The notes under the pieces: model-generated
What the model saw: the letters and a program-made list of their open reading frames with translations, nothing else
What the model was told of the DNA's origin: nothing
The model's database searches: none
In this document: in pieces, positions 46,131-57,082 of the stretch
Layout: the number at the start of each line of letters is the position of its first letter
Numbering within the stretch: the first letter of the stretch is position 1
Program-made: the position numbers and the translations under genes
DNA from: Poa pratensis
Lineage: Eukaryota; Streptophyta; Magnoliopsida; Poales; Poaceae
Direction: 5' to 3'
DNA: 64,000 nt
NCBI GenBank assembly: GCA_947311845.1
Contig: CAMZMU010000080.1
Location: forward strand, 16,372,313-16,436,312

Positions 46131-46969
46131 GACAAAGATAATATTATGGTGATTCAGCCTTGAGTGGCTTGTAAAAATTTGCACAGTTTATGTTTGATGC
46201 GGTTTGTTTAATACTTGTGCTTTGAGTAAAATTATGACCACGTACGTGGGTCCTTTTGATTTGTCTCAATTCCTTAGTCAGGCCCTCGTGTGGCTCAGTA
46301 TTTCCCAGGCTAAATGTGTGTTCAGGGTCGAGAAAGTCCATGATAGGCATTCAGACTCGATTGACGCCACATGTCGGTACTTTGGTCACATATTGCGAGT
46401 CACATCCGAGCTAAAGCTGAGTATAATAAAGAAAATTTTGCCAGTAGGTTGGCGATTCCAAGGTAGTAAGCTGAGCTCATAGAGTATCGAAGCCCTCGAG
46501 GAACCAATGATAAATAAAATAAAAGACTCAACAACTCAATTGGTAGTTTGAGGCAAAACGACAACCCCCGCATAGCAGAAGTATCGGCTTTATTCCATAA
46601 TCATATATTAGTACAACTTTTGGTGCACGACCGCACATAGGCGGCGGTCGATTTTTGATACAATCAGCTGCAATAGCTGTGACGAGCTCTAAGTAGCTTT
46701 AATGATAACCAACTCTGGTTAGCTGTAGATGTGATATTCAGCTGCAATAGCTGTGACTATGGCTCTAGGTGGCCTGGATTATACTTGAGCCCTTGGTGGC
46801 TCACTTTGAGTCGCATAATGCGGCTTATGAAATGTTGTGGCTTATGAAGAGTCGCCTCAAAGGCGGTTGAAGCCTTGCTTGTCTTTCTGCTGTTCGGCGG
46901 CCTTTACTTTTCTTGCCTCCCGATTAGGTGTTAGCTTGAGTCACTGGTCCGGTAAGTGCCTTTTTGCTT
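46131..46969. other. Spacer between gag and the antisense gene
   Basis: Noncoding. The convergent genes end here from both sides. TCAGCTGCAATAGCTGTGA occurs near 46666 and 46739. This is where RT, RNase H and integrase would be expected; no trace of them is seen. Confidence 0.6.
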
Positions 46970-49900
46970 CTATGATATCATCGAAGTTCTTCTGAGGCTA
47001 CCGCGACACGCGGCTTTTGCCATGGTTCTATCGCCTTCCTCGCACTCTATGGCTATTTGCCTGTCACCTTCAACTGTTATTACTCCACGCGGGCCAGGCA
47101 TTTTTAGCTTCAGGTATACGTAGCATGGCCTTGCCATGAATTTTGCGAACGCGGCTCTGCCAAATAGTGCATGATATGGGCTCTGGAAGTCCACTACTTC
47201 AAACGAGATGTACTCATTACGGAAGTTGCTGTGTGTTCCAAAGGCTACTTCCAAACTGATTCGCCCTAGCGGTTGTGCAGATATTCCGGGCAAAACTCCG
47301 TGAAACGATGTTCTCGATGGTTGTAGTAGCTTCTCCTGTAAGTGCATCCTTTTGAAAGTCTCATAGTATAGTATGTTTATGCTGCTACCCCAGTCCATCA
47401 GCTCTTTTCTTAGCTTATATCCTGCGACTTGAGGTGCAACGACTAGCGCGAGCTTGCCAGCCTCGTTTATCTCTCCAGGGTGGTCTTCGCAACTCCAGAC
47501 TATGGGCTGCTCTGACCACTTTAGCCATTGGGGAACTGCTGGTACTATAGCATTGATAGCTTGATTGCGCCGTCTAAGCTTCTGCTCTCTATTTGACGTG
47601 TTAACCACGATGGTGTGGTACTGCCCTAGCTGCTTTGGGAACTGTGGCTGATCTGCTGGCGGGTTGAGAGCTACATTGTTGTTTCCTCCACCATGATCGC
47701 CTCCTTCATTATGCTGGTGGCTATTGTTCCCATGGCCCAGGTGTCCGTCCCTCCACTTCTTATAATGGAAGCACTGTGCCTTTGTGTGGTTGGCTGGACG
47801 TCCTTCTTTCCCTACGTGGATATCACAAGGGCGATTGAACACTTCTTCAAGGTTTATTGGGTGAGAGCTCCGTCCCTTGCCACTATTATTCTTCAAGCGG
47901 GTGTTGGTGTTTGCGACTAATCTAGAGTTCCCTTCTTCATTCTTGCGCTTGTTCTGGTTCGCATTGTTACTGTTGCTTTGCTGATGAGGCTTGCTGTTAC
48001 CCTTTTTGGTTTTTTCTGTTGCCTCGTCTTCTTCACCATCTGACACATCCTTTATCTTGTCCGAGGCGGCGTATTTGTTAGCCGTGGCCATGAGCTCGCT
48101 GAGGTTCTTCACCTTATTCTTCATGCGACCTAACTTGTGTATCAGTGGTTCAAACTTGCAATTCTTTTCCATTACTAGGACCGCTGAACTGGCTGGTATG
48201 TTGTCTGAAGAGTGTATGATCTCTGCTACTCTTGTCATCTAATGGCGACTTGATTCGCCTTCCTTTGTACGCAACGCTCGAGGTCTTCTATGCTGCAGAG
48301 ACGTTTGCACGTTCCTTGGAAATTCTTGATAAAGGCATCCTTCATCTCATCCCAGGAGTTTATCGTGTTGGGTGGCAAATTCTGAAGCCAAATGTGGGCA
48401 GCGCCGTCCAACATCATGTTCAGGTACCGAGCACATATTTCTTCAGAAGCATTAAGAATGCTCATGCCCATCTCATAATTGTTTAGCCAAGTGGTTGGGT
48501 CCATACTAGCATTATAGTTCGCGACCTTGCGGAGTCCTTTCAAGTCCGCTGGGAACAGTTCTGATCGGATTCGCTCGCTAAAGCAAACCGGCCCCTTGAG
48601 TCGCGTTGATAAGTTGGATGGGGCAGGCCTTAGCGGTTGGTTGTTAACCACACGTGGCTGTTCTATCTCCGCCCTGCTAGTGCCAGGCTGTGGCTATTGT
48701 ACCTGGGGCTGCTTCGGTATCGCTTGTTGATTCCTTTCCCTCTGGCGTATGGCTGAACTTGAAGTCGCGACTTGTGGCGACTCCGTGAGGACACTTGTAG
48801 CTCTGCTATTGTACGGGGTGGAGTGTAACCTTCCCGCATGTTCAGACATGTTAGCCTGCTATACCACGGCCATGCTAAGCATCTCTATGGCACGTCGTGC
48901 CTCTCTGTCAATTGGAGTGTTTCCCACTAGCATTAGCCGAGCCAAGATGTTGGTCGCTGCATACACATTGTCCACTGGGTTGACATAGTGCGCTTGTGGC
49001 GTATGAAATCTTGGCGGCTGCATCAGCTGCTGAGCTGGCTGTGTTTGTGCAAATACTGTGGGTAAAGGTGGTGGCAGCATAGCCGCTCTGTTGTTCGCCT
49101 GGACCATCGCCCTCGATGCCGGCGGCTCTTCGGCTGTTGGAGTAGGAAATGAAGGGGTTTGGGCTGTTGTGACTGTACGGGTTACAGCAACAGCTGGTGT
49201 TTGTGCTGCGGCCATCCTCGGTGCTTCTGTTACAACTAGTGTTGCCGCGGTAACAGGCTGAGGTTGAACGGTTGGCCTCTCGATGGGTGTTTGGAACAAC
49301 ACTGTTGGATCCAACGTGACGCCACCTGGCTGCATGCGGCTTACTTGACGTCTGTGTGGTAGGGTGCTGAGATCGCTCGGTTGTGATCGTATAAGGGCCG
49401 CGTCAGCCGTGAGCCTTTGCCGCTCCTGTTGGAGTCGCTGGTCTTCTCGCATCAGCCTGCTTCGCTCATCTACTATCCTTTGGACTTCATCGTAGAGCCT
49501 AATTCTTGCGGCTTCAATTGCAGATGCTCTGGCCGCCGCGTTTACAGCTGATATTGGTGTAAACAGTAAGCCACTAGGCGTTTGATTATGTCCTGCGGCT
49601 TGTGCTGTTACAACCTCTGTGTTAGTCGCTGCCCTTTGCACAGTGTCCTCCGTCGCCCGGGCCCCCAAAGGGGTTACTCTAGGTGCGGCTCCTAACGCCG
49701 CGACCCCTGAGGCCGCGGCTCTTGGTGATGCGGCTCCTGGCGCCGCGACTCCTGATATTGCGACGGCTGACGCCGCGGCTCCTGGAGTTGTTGTAGCCAT
49801 CGCTGTGTTTCCTAGATTTGGTGCCACGGGTGCCGCTTCTCCGGCAACTTCCGGGGCCGCAGGGCTCCAGCTTCCTGGTGGCATGCCTAGCCTTTCTTCT

Positions 49901-50277
49901 GCCTCCACCGTCCTCTAGATACCCTCCGTTTACTGATCGCCTACAGGGGGCAGGCTCCTGTACTCGTGGTTATGGCCTAACCTTTCCTCCATCAAGAATT
50001 CGACGGATTGGGCCTCCTCCTCGAGATGCTGCTGCTCATTGTTGGTGGAGTCTTCTTCTTCTATGGTTATGGTGACTCCTTCTTCTGAGTCGCCCTCACA
50101 TGGTGGGCTTGCTGACCCACTGCTGATGAAGCCGACGAATACATGCATAGATCCAAACGGGATGACATGGCCGGTCTCCAAGTAATCAGCTTCCGGCCCC
50201 CAATCTGAATCATCGATCAGGGGTACTCCGTTGACCATCTTGATCTGGCCAACGACGAGATCTTCGACTCCCATCAT
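46970..50277 (-). pseudogene. gag-protease of the pol-less Tat element
   Basis: The minus-strand frame from ATG at 50277 (MMGVEDLVVGQIK) runs through an acidic leader protein, an Ala-rich stretch and a retrotransposon gag domain (about 48550-48300; TTWLNNYEMGMSILNASEE, NSWDEMKDAFIKNFQGT). A one-base shift near 48236 moves into the gag C-terminus with a Cys/His motif (NRPCDIHVGKEGRPANHTKA) and a retropepsin-like domain. Nonsense codons lie at 49930-49932, 49915-49917, 48859-48861 and 48694-48696, all in one frame. The protease site reads MDWGSSINILY where relatives have D-G-G-S, so activity is doubtful even without the stops. It ends at 46970. Confidence 0.8.
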
Positions 50278-50317
50278 TGATCCAGCGCAGAACTTGACGC
50301 TCTTGACCGCTCGCCCT

Positions 50318-50330
50318 ACGGTGGGCGCCA
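50318..50330 (-). other. Primer binding site
   Basis: Minus-strand TGGCGCCCACCGT, two bases after the 5' LTR. It fits a tRNA 3' end with CCA; I could not name the tRNA. Confidence 0.65.
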
Positions 50331-50332
50331 AC

Positions 50333-50846
50333 TGTCGTGGGGTAATCTCGACAGATGTCATGGAGATGACTTCGTAGGTGTGGGGATTTACACGAGTCAT
50401 GCGTCTCCGAGCTTAAGATCACAGGGCACGAAGAAGACAATCTTTACCCAGGTTCGGCCCCTCAATGTGAGGTAAAGACCTACGTCCTGCCTATCCTAGA
50501 TTGGAATTGATTGGAATATGGTGTTACAAGGGTTTGGCGATCAAGATGATGAGTCGCCGTATGTTCTAGGGTTTAGAACTTGTGAATCCCCTGTCTACGT
50601 CCTGCGAGTCCTCCTTATATACACGGAGGCTCGCTAGGTTACAAGGAATACTTCTTCTACAAGGAAGGTATAAGCCGGAGCCTTCTAGGTCAAGTTATCT
50701 CCAGCCTTCTGGATGCTTCTATCCGCGTGTCGTGATCCTTTGCCGGCCCATCTCCGTGTAAGCCCATCTATGGTGCGGCCACGAGCTTGTCATTAGCCGC
50801 GTATCAATATTTGGCTGCGGGTCATCCGTTAGTCATTGCCCCGACA
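50333..50846 (-). repeat. 5' LTR (minus-strand element)
   Basis: 514 bp, same ends as the partner LTR at 41874-42387; about 20 mismatches and no indel. Confidence 0.95.
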
Positions 50847-50851
50847 GTCGA

Positions 50852-52127
50852 CTTATAGCAAACCTTATAGCCAACATGTATAATAGTTAGTTGTAAAAAT
50901 GTGTTACGGAGTACTTCATGTCCCACCTTACACTCTCACAAAGTGCCTAGGAGCACGCGCTAGAGCTGGCTCTTGCATAAGAGCCCACCTCCCTTCTCTC
51001 TCCTATTCTCTCTCCTCCATGTAAGCATAAATATATTATTCTAATCCTTACATCCCGCTTACGTAGGATAATTGTACTTGCTCTTAGTGCGCCGAACGTC
51101 ACAGGAGCCGTGTTGAGAGTTGCATTTTCCAGGAAGGCGGGAAGTAGAAAAGGATTTTGTTTTTACTTGGAGAAAAGGGTAGAGCTGTTTGGGTAAAGCG
51201 GGACTCGTGCAGGGCCCATGTGTGCTGCTTGTACAGGATAAGGTCACGCCGAGTGAACACTCTATACTGCGCACAAGCACTCTACTAACCAGGTCTGTTC
51301 CTGCATGATGCATGGGGTACCACACCGCTGCAAGCCTTGTGTGAGAAGATTGCCAACTCCATTTTCCATTTTCTATATGTTAAACTATTTTTTAATGAAA
51401 ATCCTGTGAGCTACTGTAGTACTCCGTAGGAGAGAGAGACTAGGAGTGAAAAATCCCTATTCAACATACAGCATATCGTGCACCCACATCCGCTTGACCA
51501 CCTACAAATTTATTTAAAAACTGGAAAATTAACAATTGGTACATTGACATAACCTAACATATAAAAACTTCAAAAAAGTTCCAAATCAAAATTATAATTC
51601 AGTGTCGGGTTTGCCTGTTTCTTTCTCGACCGGCTTTATCAATATCGATTTGAATTTTTGTGACATGTTAGATGTCAGTATTACCTATTATTTATTTATT
51701 TATTTATTTTGTATTTAAGAAAACCATTTTAGTTGCTCAGTCGGATCTCGGTGCAACAGATGCACCAAGGGCAACCTGCCTCCCATCTTCTCTGCCCGCT
51801 CGTCTGCCTGCATCGGGGCAGGCGAGGTACCCCCCCACCCGCATCGATGTTGGCTGTGGCGGGGCAACCGCATCTCCGCTCGCCCTTCCACTACAAGAAA
51901 TATGCCATCGGCCGGGGGTCTGCATCGACACATGCCGCCTGCTTGCGGCGACCGGCCGCCACACGTATGCTTGTCTGCGCCTCCCACCTCCCTATCGAGC
52001 CTCCCGTACGTCCCGTGCCGACCGCTCACGAATCTCCCATCTTGTTTTAAACACCGTCGCTAGCTATAGTATAGCTCGTTGTTCCCGCTTCTCATGATGA
52101 CAGGTTGACCCCACATGTCATTGTGAT
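50852..52127. other. Spacer between two Tat-type elements
   Basis: No supported gene. CACTACAAGAAATATGCC at 51890 looks like a CACTA start but has no partner end or clear subterminal repeats before the next LTR. GC-rich frames at 51672-52097 lack start or splice evidence. The stretch near 50970-51085 (AAGAGCCCACCTCCC ... TTGCTCTTAG) resembles a Tourist-like MITE end, but the pair of ends is unclear. Confidence 0.4.
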
Positions 52128-53057
52128 TGTCGCAACAGTGGAACATGGGGTTCCCCTAGTACTGCCAAAGTGGGTCCACCCCATGTGGGCCCAAGATGAA
52201 GATGGACAAGACCAAGACTCAAGTCAAGCTGGCGGGTTCACCGTCAAGACACACATGGCCTACGACGACTAAGGGCTCCGGTCCTGGGGACCTTCCGGGT
52301 CCCCGAATCAAGCAAGAAGGCCAGGAAGGACCCGAGAGCCCGAGTTCCCGGCAGGAGGCCAGGCTCCCTCCGGGTACTTCCTACGTTCCTGTGGATAAGC
52401 ACTCCACCTCACCACGGAAGACTTGGGAAGCAAGGCGAAGGCAGCGCGGGCGGGAAGCACGTCCCGTGGTGGTGTCAGCTCCTGTCCACCCCAAGGCGGA
52501 CGCTCCCACCTAACCCAGAGGAGACGCTAGGCTGAGGAGAGGCCACGTCTCCCCCTAAACTAGATGAGGAGGGTCCTTCACCCCGAAGGTCCCTCATGCC
52601 CTCACGTGACCCTGTGGCAACCCCTTAGCCTATAAAAGGAGGACCAAGGCACGGGAGGAGGGAGGACAAGATAGAGCAAGGACGAACACAAGCTAGAACC
52701 AGAGCAAGACTAGACTAGGGCTGCGAGGTAGAGAGGAAGGTGATCTCCTCCGGGTCAGGATCTGTCCTTCTTCTACCTCGCCAAAACCCTTCCGGGTACC
52801 CTGTCCGGGAGGTTCCATTGTAAGCCACACTATGAAGAACTCATCAATCCAGACATGCAGGAGTAGGGCTTTTAGCCTCCGGGCGGCCTGAACCTGGGTA
52901 GCTCCTTGTGTCCCTTTGGTTGCATGCTTTGATCGTGGAGAGGAGAGCTTGATCTAGACTCCGCCCAAGAAGACGATTCTCAGCCTCCTTCGCGCCCCGT
53001 GCCGAACCTAAAAGGGGGTATCCTATACTCCCGGTGTCCGTGCAACGAGACACGACA
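52128..53057 (+). repeat. 5' LTR
   Basis: TGTCGCAACAGTGG ... GAGACACGACA, 930 bp, with TATAAAA at 52631-52637. Compared with the 3' LTR: substitutions near 52251 (A/G) and 52262 (T/A), and single- or two-base indels in G/C runs. Confidence 0.97.
52631..52637 (+). promoter_or_regulatory. LTR promoter TATA box
   Basis: CCTATAAAAGG context. Transcription of the genomic RNA would start about 30 bp downstream. The 3' LTR has the same box at 62577-62583. Confidence 0.75.
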
Positions 53058-53059
53058 TC

Positions 53060-53077
53060 TGGCGCGCCAGGTAGGGG
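53060..53077 (+). other. Primer binding site, tRNA-Arg
   Basis: TGGCGCGCCAGGTAGGGG, two bases after the LTR, is complementary to the 3' end of plant tRNA-Arg(CCU) including CCA. Confidence 0.8.
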
Positions 53078-53131
53078 GCGCAAGTGCTGGATTCATCTTC
53101 ATCAAGTTCATCGGCAAGTTCTTCGTCAAGC

Positions 53132-54502
53132 ATGCCTCCAAGGAAGAAGGGAGATCCTGCGGCGTCCAAGCCGGTCTCTCCCTCACGCACCCAAGCTTCA
53201 GCTGAACGTCGTGCTGCTGGCGCACGGCGGAGCGCCTCTCCGTCCCCGCCTCCCATGGAGAGGGTGGCGCCGGACGAAGTGGACGGTCGCGACAAGGACA
53301 ACGGCCCTGGCGGAGCGGCGGCTCCAAAGGGCACCACCATGCCTCCTCCTCGCTCAGGGGAGAAGAGCGTCTGCAACGGCACCGGCAAGGAGCCCACCGC
53401 TGGAGGAGGGAACCACGGCGTTCGCCCCAGCGGGGATCCACGAGCATCCAAGAGCAAGACCTCCGCGCACTCGCCTTCGGACGTGCAAGCTCGCCATGAT
53501 GCTCTAGTCGCTGCCAAGGCACTGATGCAGTTCCCTCCAAGCAGCGGCGACCCCAAGGTCTACCAAGAATGGAGGACTCGCGTCGAGAGGCTCCTCGACT
53601 TCGCCGATGGTGGTCCGTGGGTCGAACCCACTCAAGCTCCCACCGTCGACAACCCCGGAGCAGCACAAGACAAAACACGTGATCCGCGAGGCCAGCCTCG
53701 TGGTGAACGTCAAGCCAAGACGGCGCCTCCTCGCACCGCGCCACCGATGGCTGATCGGCTAAACCGCGATCACGGCGAGGCCATCTCCATCGGGTCGTCT
53801 ACCTCGCGCAACCCAGATCTTCGTGACGAGCTCAACAGCCGTCAGAACGAGGATATGCGCACCCGCATCGAGCGTCGCCGAGAACGTCACCGCCGGGAAG
53901 ATCGGGGCATCGACCTCGCCGAAGGCTGCCTCGCCCTCGCTCCCGAGTTCCGCCACTTCAACTGGCCCAAGAAATTCAAGATCGACGTTCTCCGCTACGA
54001 CGGCACCACGAACCCCCGGGACTTTCTGCAGATCTACTCTCTTGCTGCGATGGTTGCCGGGGCCGACGAGGTCATGATGGCCAACTGGTTCCCGTTGGCC
54101 CTGAAGGGAGATGCCCAGACTTGGCTTCTCAACCTTCCCAAGTGCTCCATCCGTTCCTGGCGGGCACTGAAGGAGCAGTTTCTGGGGGCTTTCCAAGGCG
54201 GGTACGAGCGCCCGGGGGCTCCCAGTGATCTCCACGACTTCAAGCAGTTGCCGGGTGAAACTCTCCGCAAGTTCATCCAGCGCTTCACCCAGAAGATGAA
54301 CACCATCCCGTGCATCAAGGAGGAGTTGGTGATCCAGTCCTTCCACGCCAACGTCCGCAACCCCAAGATGCGCGAGAAGCTGAGCATCCATCGCGTCGAG
54401 TCTGCTCGTAAGCTCTGGGAGCTTGCAGACCGGTGCGCTCGAGCTGAAGAAGGAGCCAAGTTCCCCGGGGAGGATGAACCCGAGGACAAGGGCTCCAGCT
54501 AA
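53132..54502 (+). CDS. gag (capsid part)
   Basis: The start is ATG at 53132 (MPPRKKGDPAASKP); upstream codons are an untranslated Ser-coding run without ATG. The N-terminal ~240 residues are basic, Pro/Ala/Gly-rich and disordered-looking. The retrotransposon gag domain lies at about residues 285-440 (RDFLQIYSLAAMVAGADE, WFPLALKGDAQTWLLNLP, SWRALKEQFLGAF, RKFIQRFTQKMN). It packages genomic RNA into particles. The frame stops at 54500-54502, right where relatives would continue into a linker and zinc knuckle; the linker is found in another frame from about 54480, so an apparent frameshift lies here. Confidence 0.9.
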   Translation: MPPRKKGDPAASKPVSPSRTQASAERRAAGARRSASPSPPPMERVAPDEVDGRDKDNGPGGAAAPKGTTMPPPRSGEKSVCNGTGKEPTAGGGNHGVRPSGDPRASKSKTSAHSPSDVQARHDALVAAKALMQFPPSSGDPKVYQEWRTRVERLLDFADGGPWVEPTQAPTVDNPGAAQDKTRDPRGQPRGERQAKTAPPRTAPPMADRLNRDHGEAISIGSSTSRNPDLRDELNSRQNEDMRTRIERRRERHRREDRGIDLAEGCLALAPEFRHFNWPKKFKIDVLRYDGTTNPRDFLQIYSLAAMVAGADEVMMANWFPLALKGDAQTWLLNLPKCSIRSWRALKEQFLGAFQGGYERPGAPSDLHDFKQLPGETLRKFIQRFTQKMNTIPCIKEELVIQSFHANVRNPKMREKLSIHRVESARKLWELADRCARAEEGAKFPGEDEPEDKGSS

Positions 54503-54710
54503 GAACAAGAAGCGGGACCCTGGACCCGACAAGCGGATCTTCGTCACCGAGCCTCTTCCGAAGAAGACCAAGCCCGCGCCGACTTCCGAGGAAGAAGGTG
54601 AAGGTGATCCCTGGTGCCACATCCATCCAGAAGGCAACCACTTGCTCAAGGACTGCCGCATGCTCAAGAACCTCGCCGTCCGGAGCAACGCCGAGCTGAT
54701 GGGGTCAGTC
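54480..54710 (+). CDS. gag linker segment in a shifted frame
   Basis: Encodes KNKKRDPGPDKRIFVTEP and a Cys/His motif (WCHIHPEGNHLLKDCRM) typical of the gag C-terminus in this lineage. It is one frame away from the gag domain and from the zinc knuckle that follows, so two frameshifts bracket it. Either ancient breaks or sequence errors; the element's age argues for at least some being errors. Confidence 0.7.
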
Positions 54711-55537
54711 AAGACGGTTGCTACAACTGCGGCACTGCCGGGCACATCGCTCGTGACTGTCCCACGGGTCGCCAAGGCGGAGGCGGCCGTGGATGGTACC
54801 GAGGCGGTGGCCGCGGGGGCCGCGGAGGAGGACGCGGCGGTCAAGGTGGTCGCGGGTACAACACTCCGGAGGCCGCCCACGTCGGCAACGGGGAAGCTCC
54901 GGCTCCCCAAGGAGGCAACGGCGGCAAGTATCAAGAAGTCACGGGAGTTGTCGGGTGCATCCACGGAGGGTCTTCTCTGCCTCCCTCCAACGGCGCCTGC
55001 AAGAGACTTGTCCGGGAGCTGAACGCGGTTGCTTCTGCTCCGTCCAAGCCCCTGGACTGGTCTAGCCAAGTCATCACCTTCGACCCAGAAGACCACCCTG
55101 CAAACACTGCCGGGGTCGGGACCCTGCCGCTGATCGTGTCGCCCGTCATCCACAACTACAAGGTCACCAAGATGCTGGTCGACGGAGGCTCCAGCCTCAA
55201 CCTGCTGGGCGAAGGTCCTGGCTGTCCTTCAAATCCCCTGTCTCGCCTACAAGACACTGGGGTGTTCCAAGGCGTGAACGGAAGTGTTACTCGACCCCTC
55301 GGGAAGATCACCCTTCCGGTCACCTTCGGCGACTCCAAGAACTTCCGCACCGAGGAAATCGTCTTCGACATCGCCGACACTCCGCTACCGTACAACGGCA
55401 TACTTGGCAGACCTGCTCTGGCCAAGTTCATGGCCGTCTCCCACTTCGCCTACAACATGCTGAAGATTCCGGCGCCGTGGGGCGTGATCAAGGTCAGGCC
55501 GACATCGACGATGCTATCTACTGCGTTCACCAGCTGA
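54711..55537 (+). CDS. Zinc knuckle and protease
   Basis: The CCHC zinc knuckle CYNCGTAGHIARDC is at 54719-54760, followed by a Gly/Arg-rich RGG-type stretch. The retropepsin domain has its catalytic Asp in MLVDGGSSLNLL (Asp at 55181) and the family motifs RPLGKITLPVTFG, YNGILGRPALAKFMAV. A segment at about 55208-55250 reads as if two compensating one-base shifts altered about 13 residues. The frame ends at 55537, about 45 bp after relatives would continue into RT in the next frame. Confidence 0.85.
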
Positions 55538-56935
55538 ACCAGACGGTGGCAACCACGGCGGACATCCCTCAAGGTGTACAGGAGGATGATGATGGGGCTC
55601 TCCCCGGGGGCGAAGGGCACCCCGGGGGCTCCACATCTACTCCACCCAAGAAGGCGCCATTCCATGGCGATCCGCAGCTGACCAAGAAGGTGGCGCTAAC
55701 CAGCGACGGAGTTCGCTCCATCACCATCGGCGCCCGCCTCACCGACAAATAGGAAAGCGCGCTCGTCGCCTTCCTTCGGGAAAACTCTGACGTCTTCGCG
55801 TGGGAGGCATCAGGTTTACCCGGCGTACCAAGGGAGGTGATCGAGCACAAATTGGCGGTCAATCCGGGGGCTCGCCCCGTGAAGCAGGTTCTCCGGAACC
55901 AAAGCAAGGAAAAGCTGGAATTCATCATCGCCGAGGTGGACAAGTTGATAGAAGCTGGTGTCATCCGGTCGGTTCCCCACCCAAGCTGGGTGGCCAACCC
56001 CGTGGTGGTACCGAAACCCATGACCTTCAAGTGGAGACTCTGCATCGACTTCACAGACCTGAATAAGGCCTGTCCCAAGGACCCTTTCCCCCTGCCGCGG
56101 ATCGACATGATCGTGGATTCCACGGCCGGGTGCGAGCTGCTGTGTTTCCTGGATGCCTTTTCCGGGTACCACCAGATCATGATGTCACTCGAGGACCAAG
56201 AGAAGACGGCCTTCATCACTCCCAAGGGCTGCTACTGCTACACCCGGATGCCTTTTGGCCTCCGAAATGCCGGCGCTACCTTCCAGCGCGCAATGCAAGC
56301 ATGCCTTGGGTCGCAGCTGGGCCGCAACGTCGAAGCGTACATCGACGACATCGTGGTCAAGACCCGGTACAAGGACTCCCTCATCCAAGACCTGCACGAG
56401 ACCTTCGAGAACCTCCGCCGGGTCAACTTCAAGCTCAACCCCGACAAGTGCGTGTTCGGGGTCCCCTCCGGCAAGCTGCTGGGTTTCCTGGTCTCTCACC
56501 GAGGGATCGAGGCGAATCCGGACAAAATCAAGGCAATCGAGCGCATGGAGGCGCCCCGGCGGGTCAAGGACGTACAGCGCCTCAACGGGTGCATCACTGC
56601 ACTCGGGCGCTTCATCTCAAGGCTTGGGGAGCGGGCCTTACCGTTCTTCAGGCTGCTCAAGAAGTCAGGCCCCGTGGAGTGGACCTCCGAGGCCGAGGAA
56701 GCCCTGCAGTCCCTTAAGCGCTACCTCGCCTCGCCACCAATCCTCGTGGCACCAGAAGAGAAGGAGCCCCTACTACTGTACATTGCTGCCACCAACCAGG
56801 TGATCAGCGCTGTGCTCGTGGTAGAGCGTGACGCTCCTCCGAAGAAGTCAAGCAAGATCAAGGGCAAGCGACCCGGGAACTCTCTTCCGGGGCAACCGTG
56901 CAAGAAAAGGCTGCCGGGTGACCAGGGGTCTCATG
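55494..56935 (+). CDS. Reverse transcriptase
   Basis: Linker (QADIDDAIYCVHQLNQ) then RT: WVANPVVVPKP, FTDLNKACPKDPFPLP, LDAFSGYHQIMM, PFGLRNAGATFQRAM and the catalytic YIDDIVVK (Tyr-Ile-Asp-Asp at 56338-56349). The connection/RNase H-like part starts at about 56690 (SPPILVAPEEKEPLLLYIAA). It copies element RNA to DNA in the particle. An in-frame TAG at 55750-55752 (after LTDK) precedes the domain. Codons around 56850-57080 are a hydrophilic insert where the frame becomes ambiguous before RNase H resumes in another frame. Confidence 0.9.
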
Positions 56936-57082
56936 ATCCTGGCGTCACTGCAACTTCACCAGCGACGCGGATCCCGTCGGGAATGGAGAATCTCCCTCCG
57001 ACGAGACTTCGCCGGGGGCTACATCGTCCCCACCCCAAGACATCGACGAGGGGAAGCCGAGCCCTCTCAGGACTCGGCGACC

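Larger units (their letters stand above)
41874..50846 (-). mobile_element. Tat-type gypsy element without pol, TSD GTCGA
   Basis: Two 514-bp LTRs (41874-42387 and 50333-50846) and a perfect target duplication GTCGA (41869-41873 and 50847-50851). On the minus strand: primer site, leader, gag and protease (50277 to 46970). Then, where RT, RNase H and integrase should follow, there is only a plus-strand spliced gene (42756-46130) and the 3' LTR. The LTRs differ at about 20 of 514 positions (about 3.9%), which at 1.3e-8 substitutions per site per year suggests about 1.5 million years. It is a non-autonomous element carrying an antisense gene. Confidence 0.95.

Noticed and set aside
51890..52127. 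Third CACTA transposon end (CACTACAAGAAATATG)
   Set aside because: No subterminal repeat pattern or partner end before the LTR at 52128; kept only as a note.
52980..53744. 254-codon minus-strand frame over the LTR end and gag start
   Set aside because: Crosses the LTR boundary and primer site; an antisense shadow.
53759..55153. 464-codon open frame on the minus strand over gag
   Set aside because: Shadow of GC-rich gag codons; no motif, start context or promoter, and the plus strand clearly encodes gag, zinc knuckle and protease.
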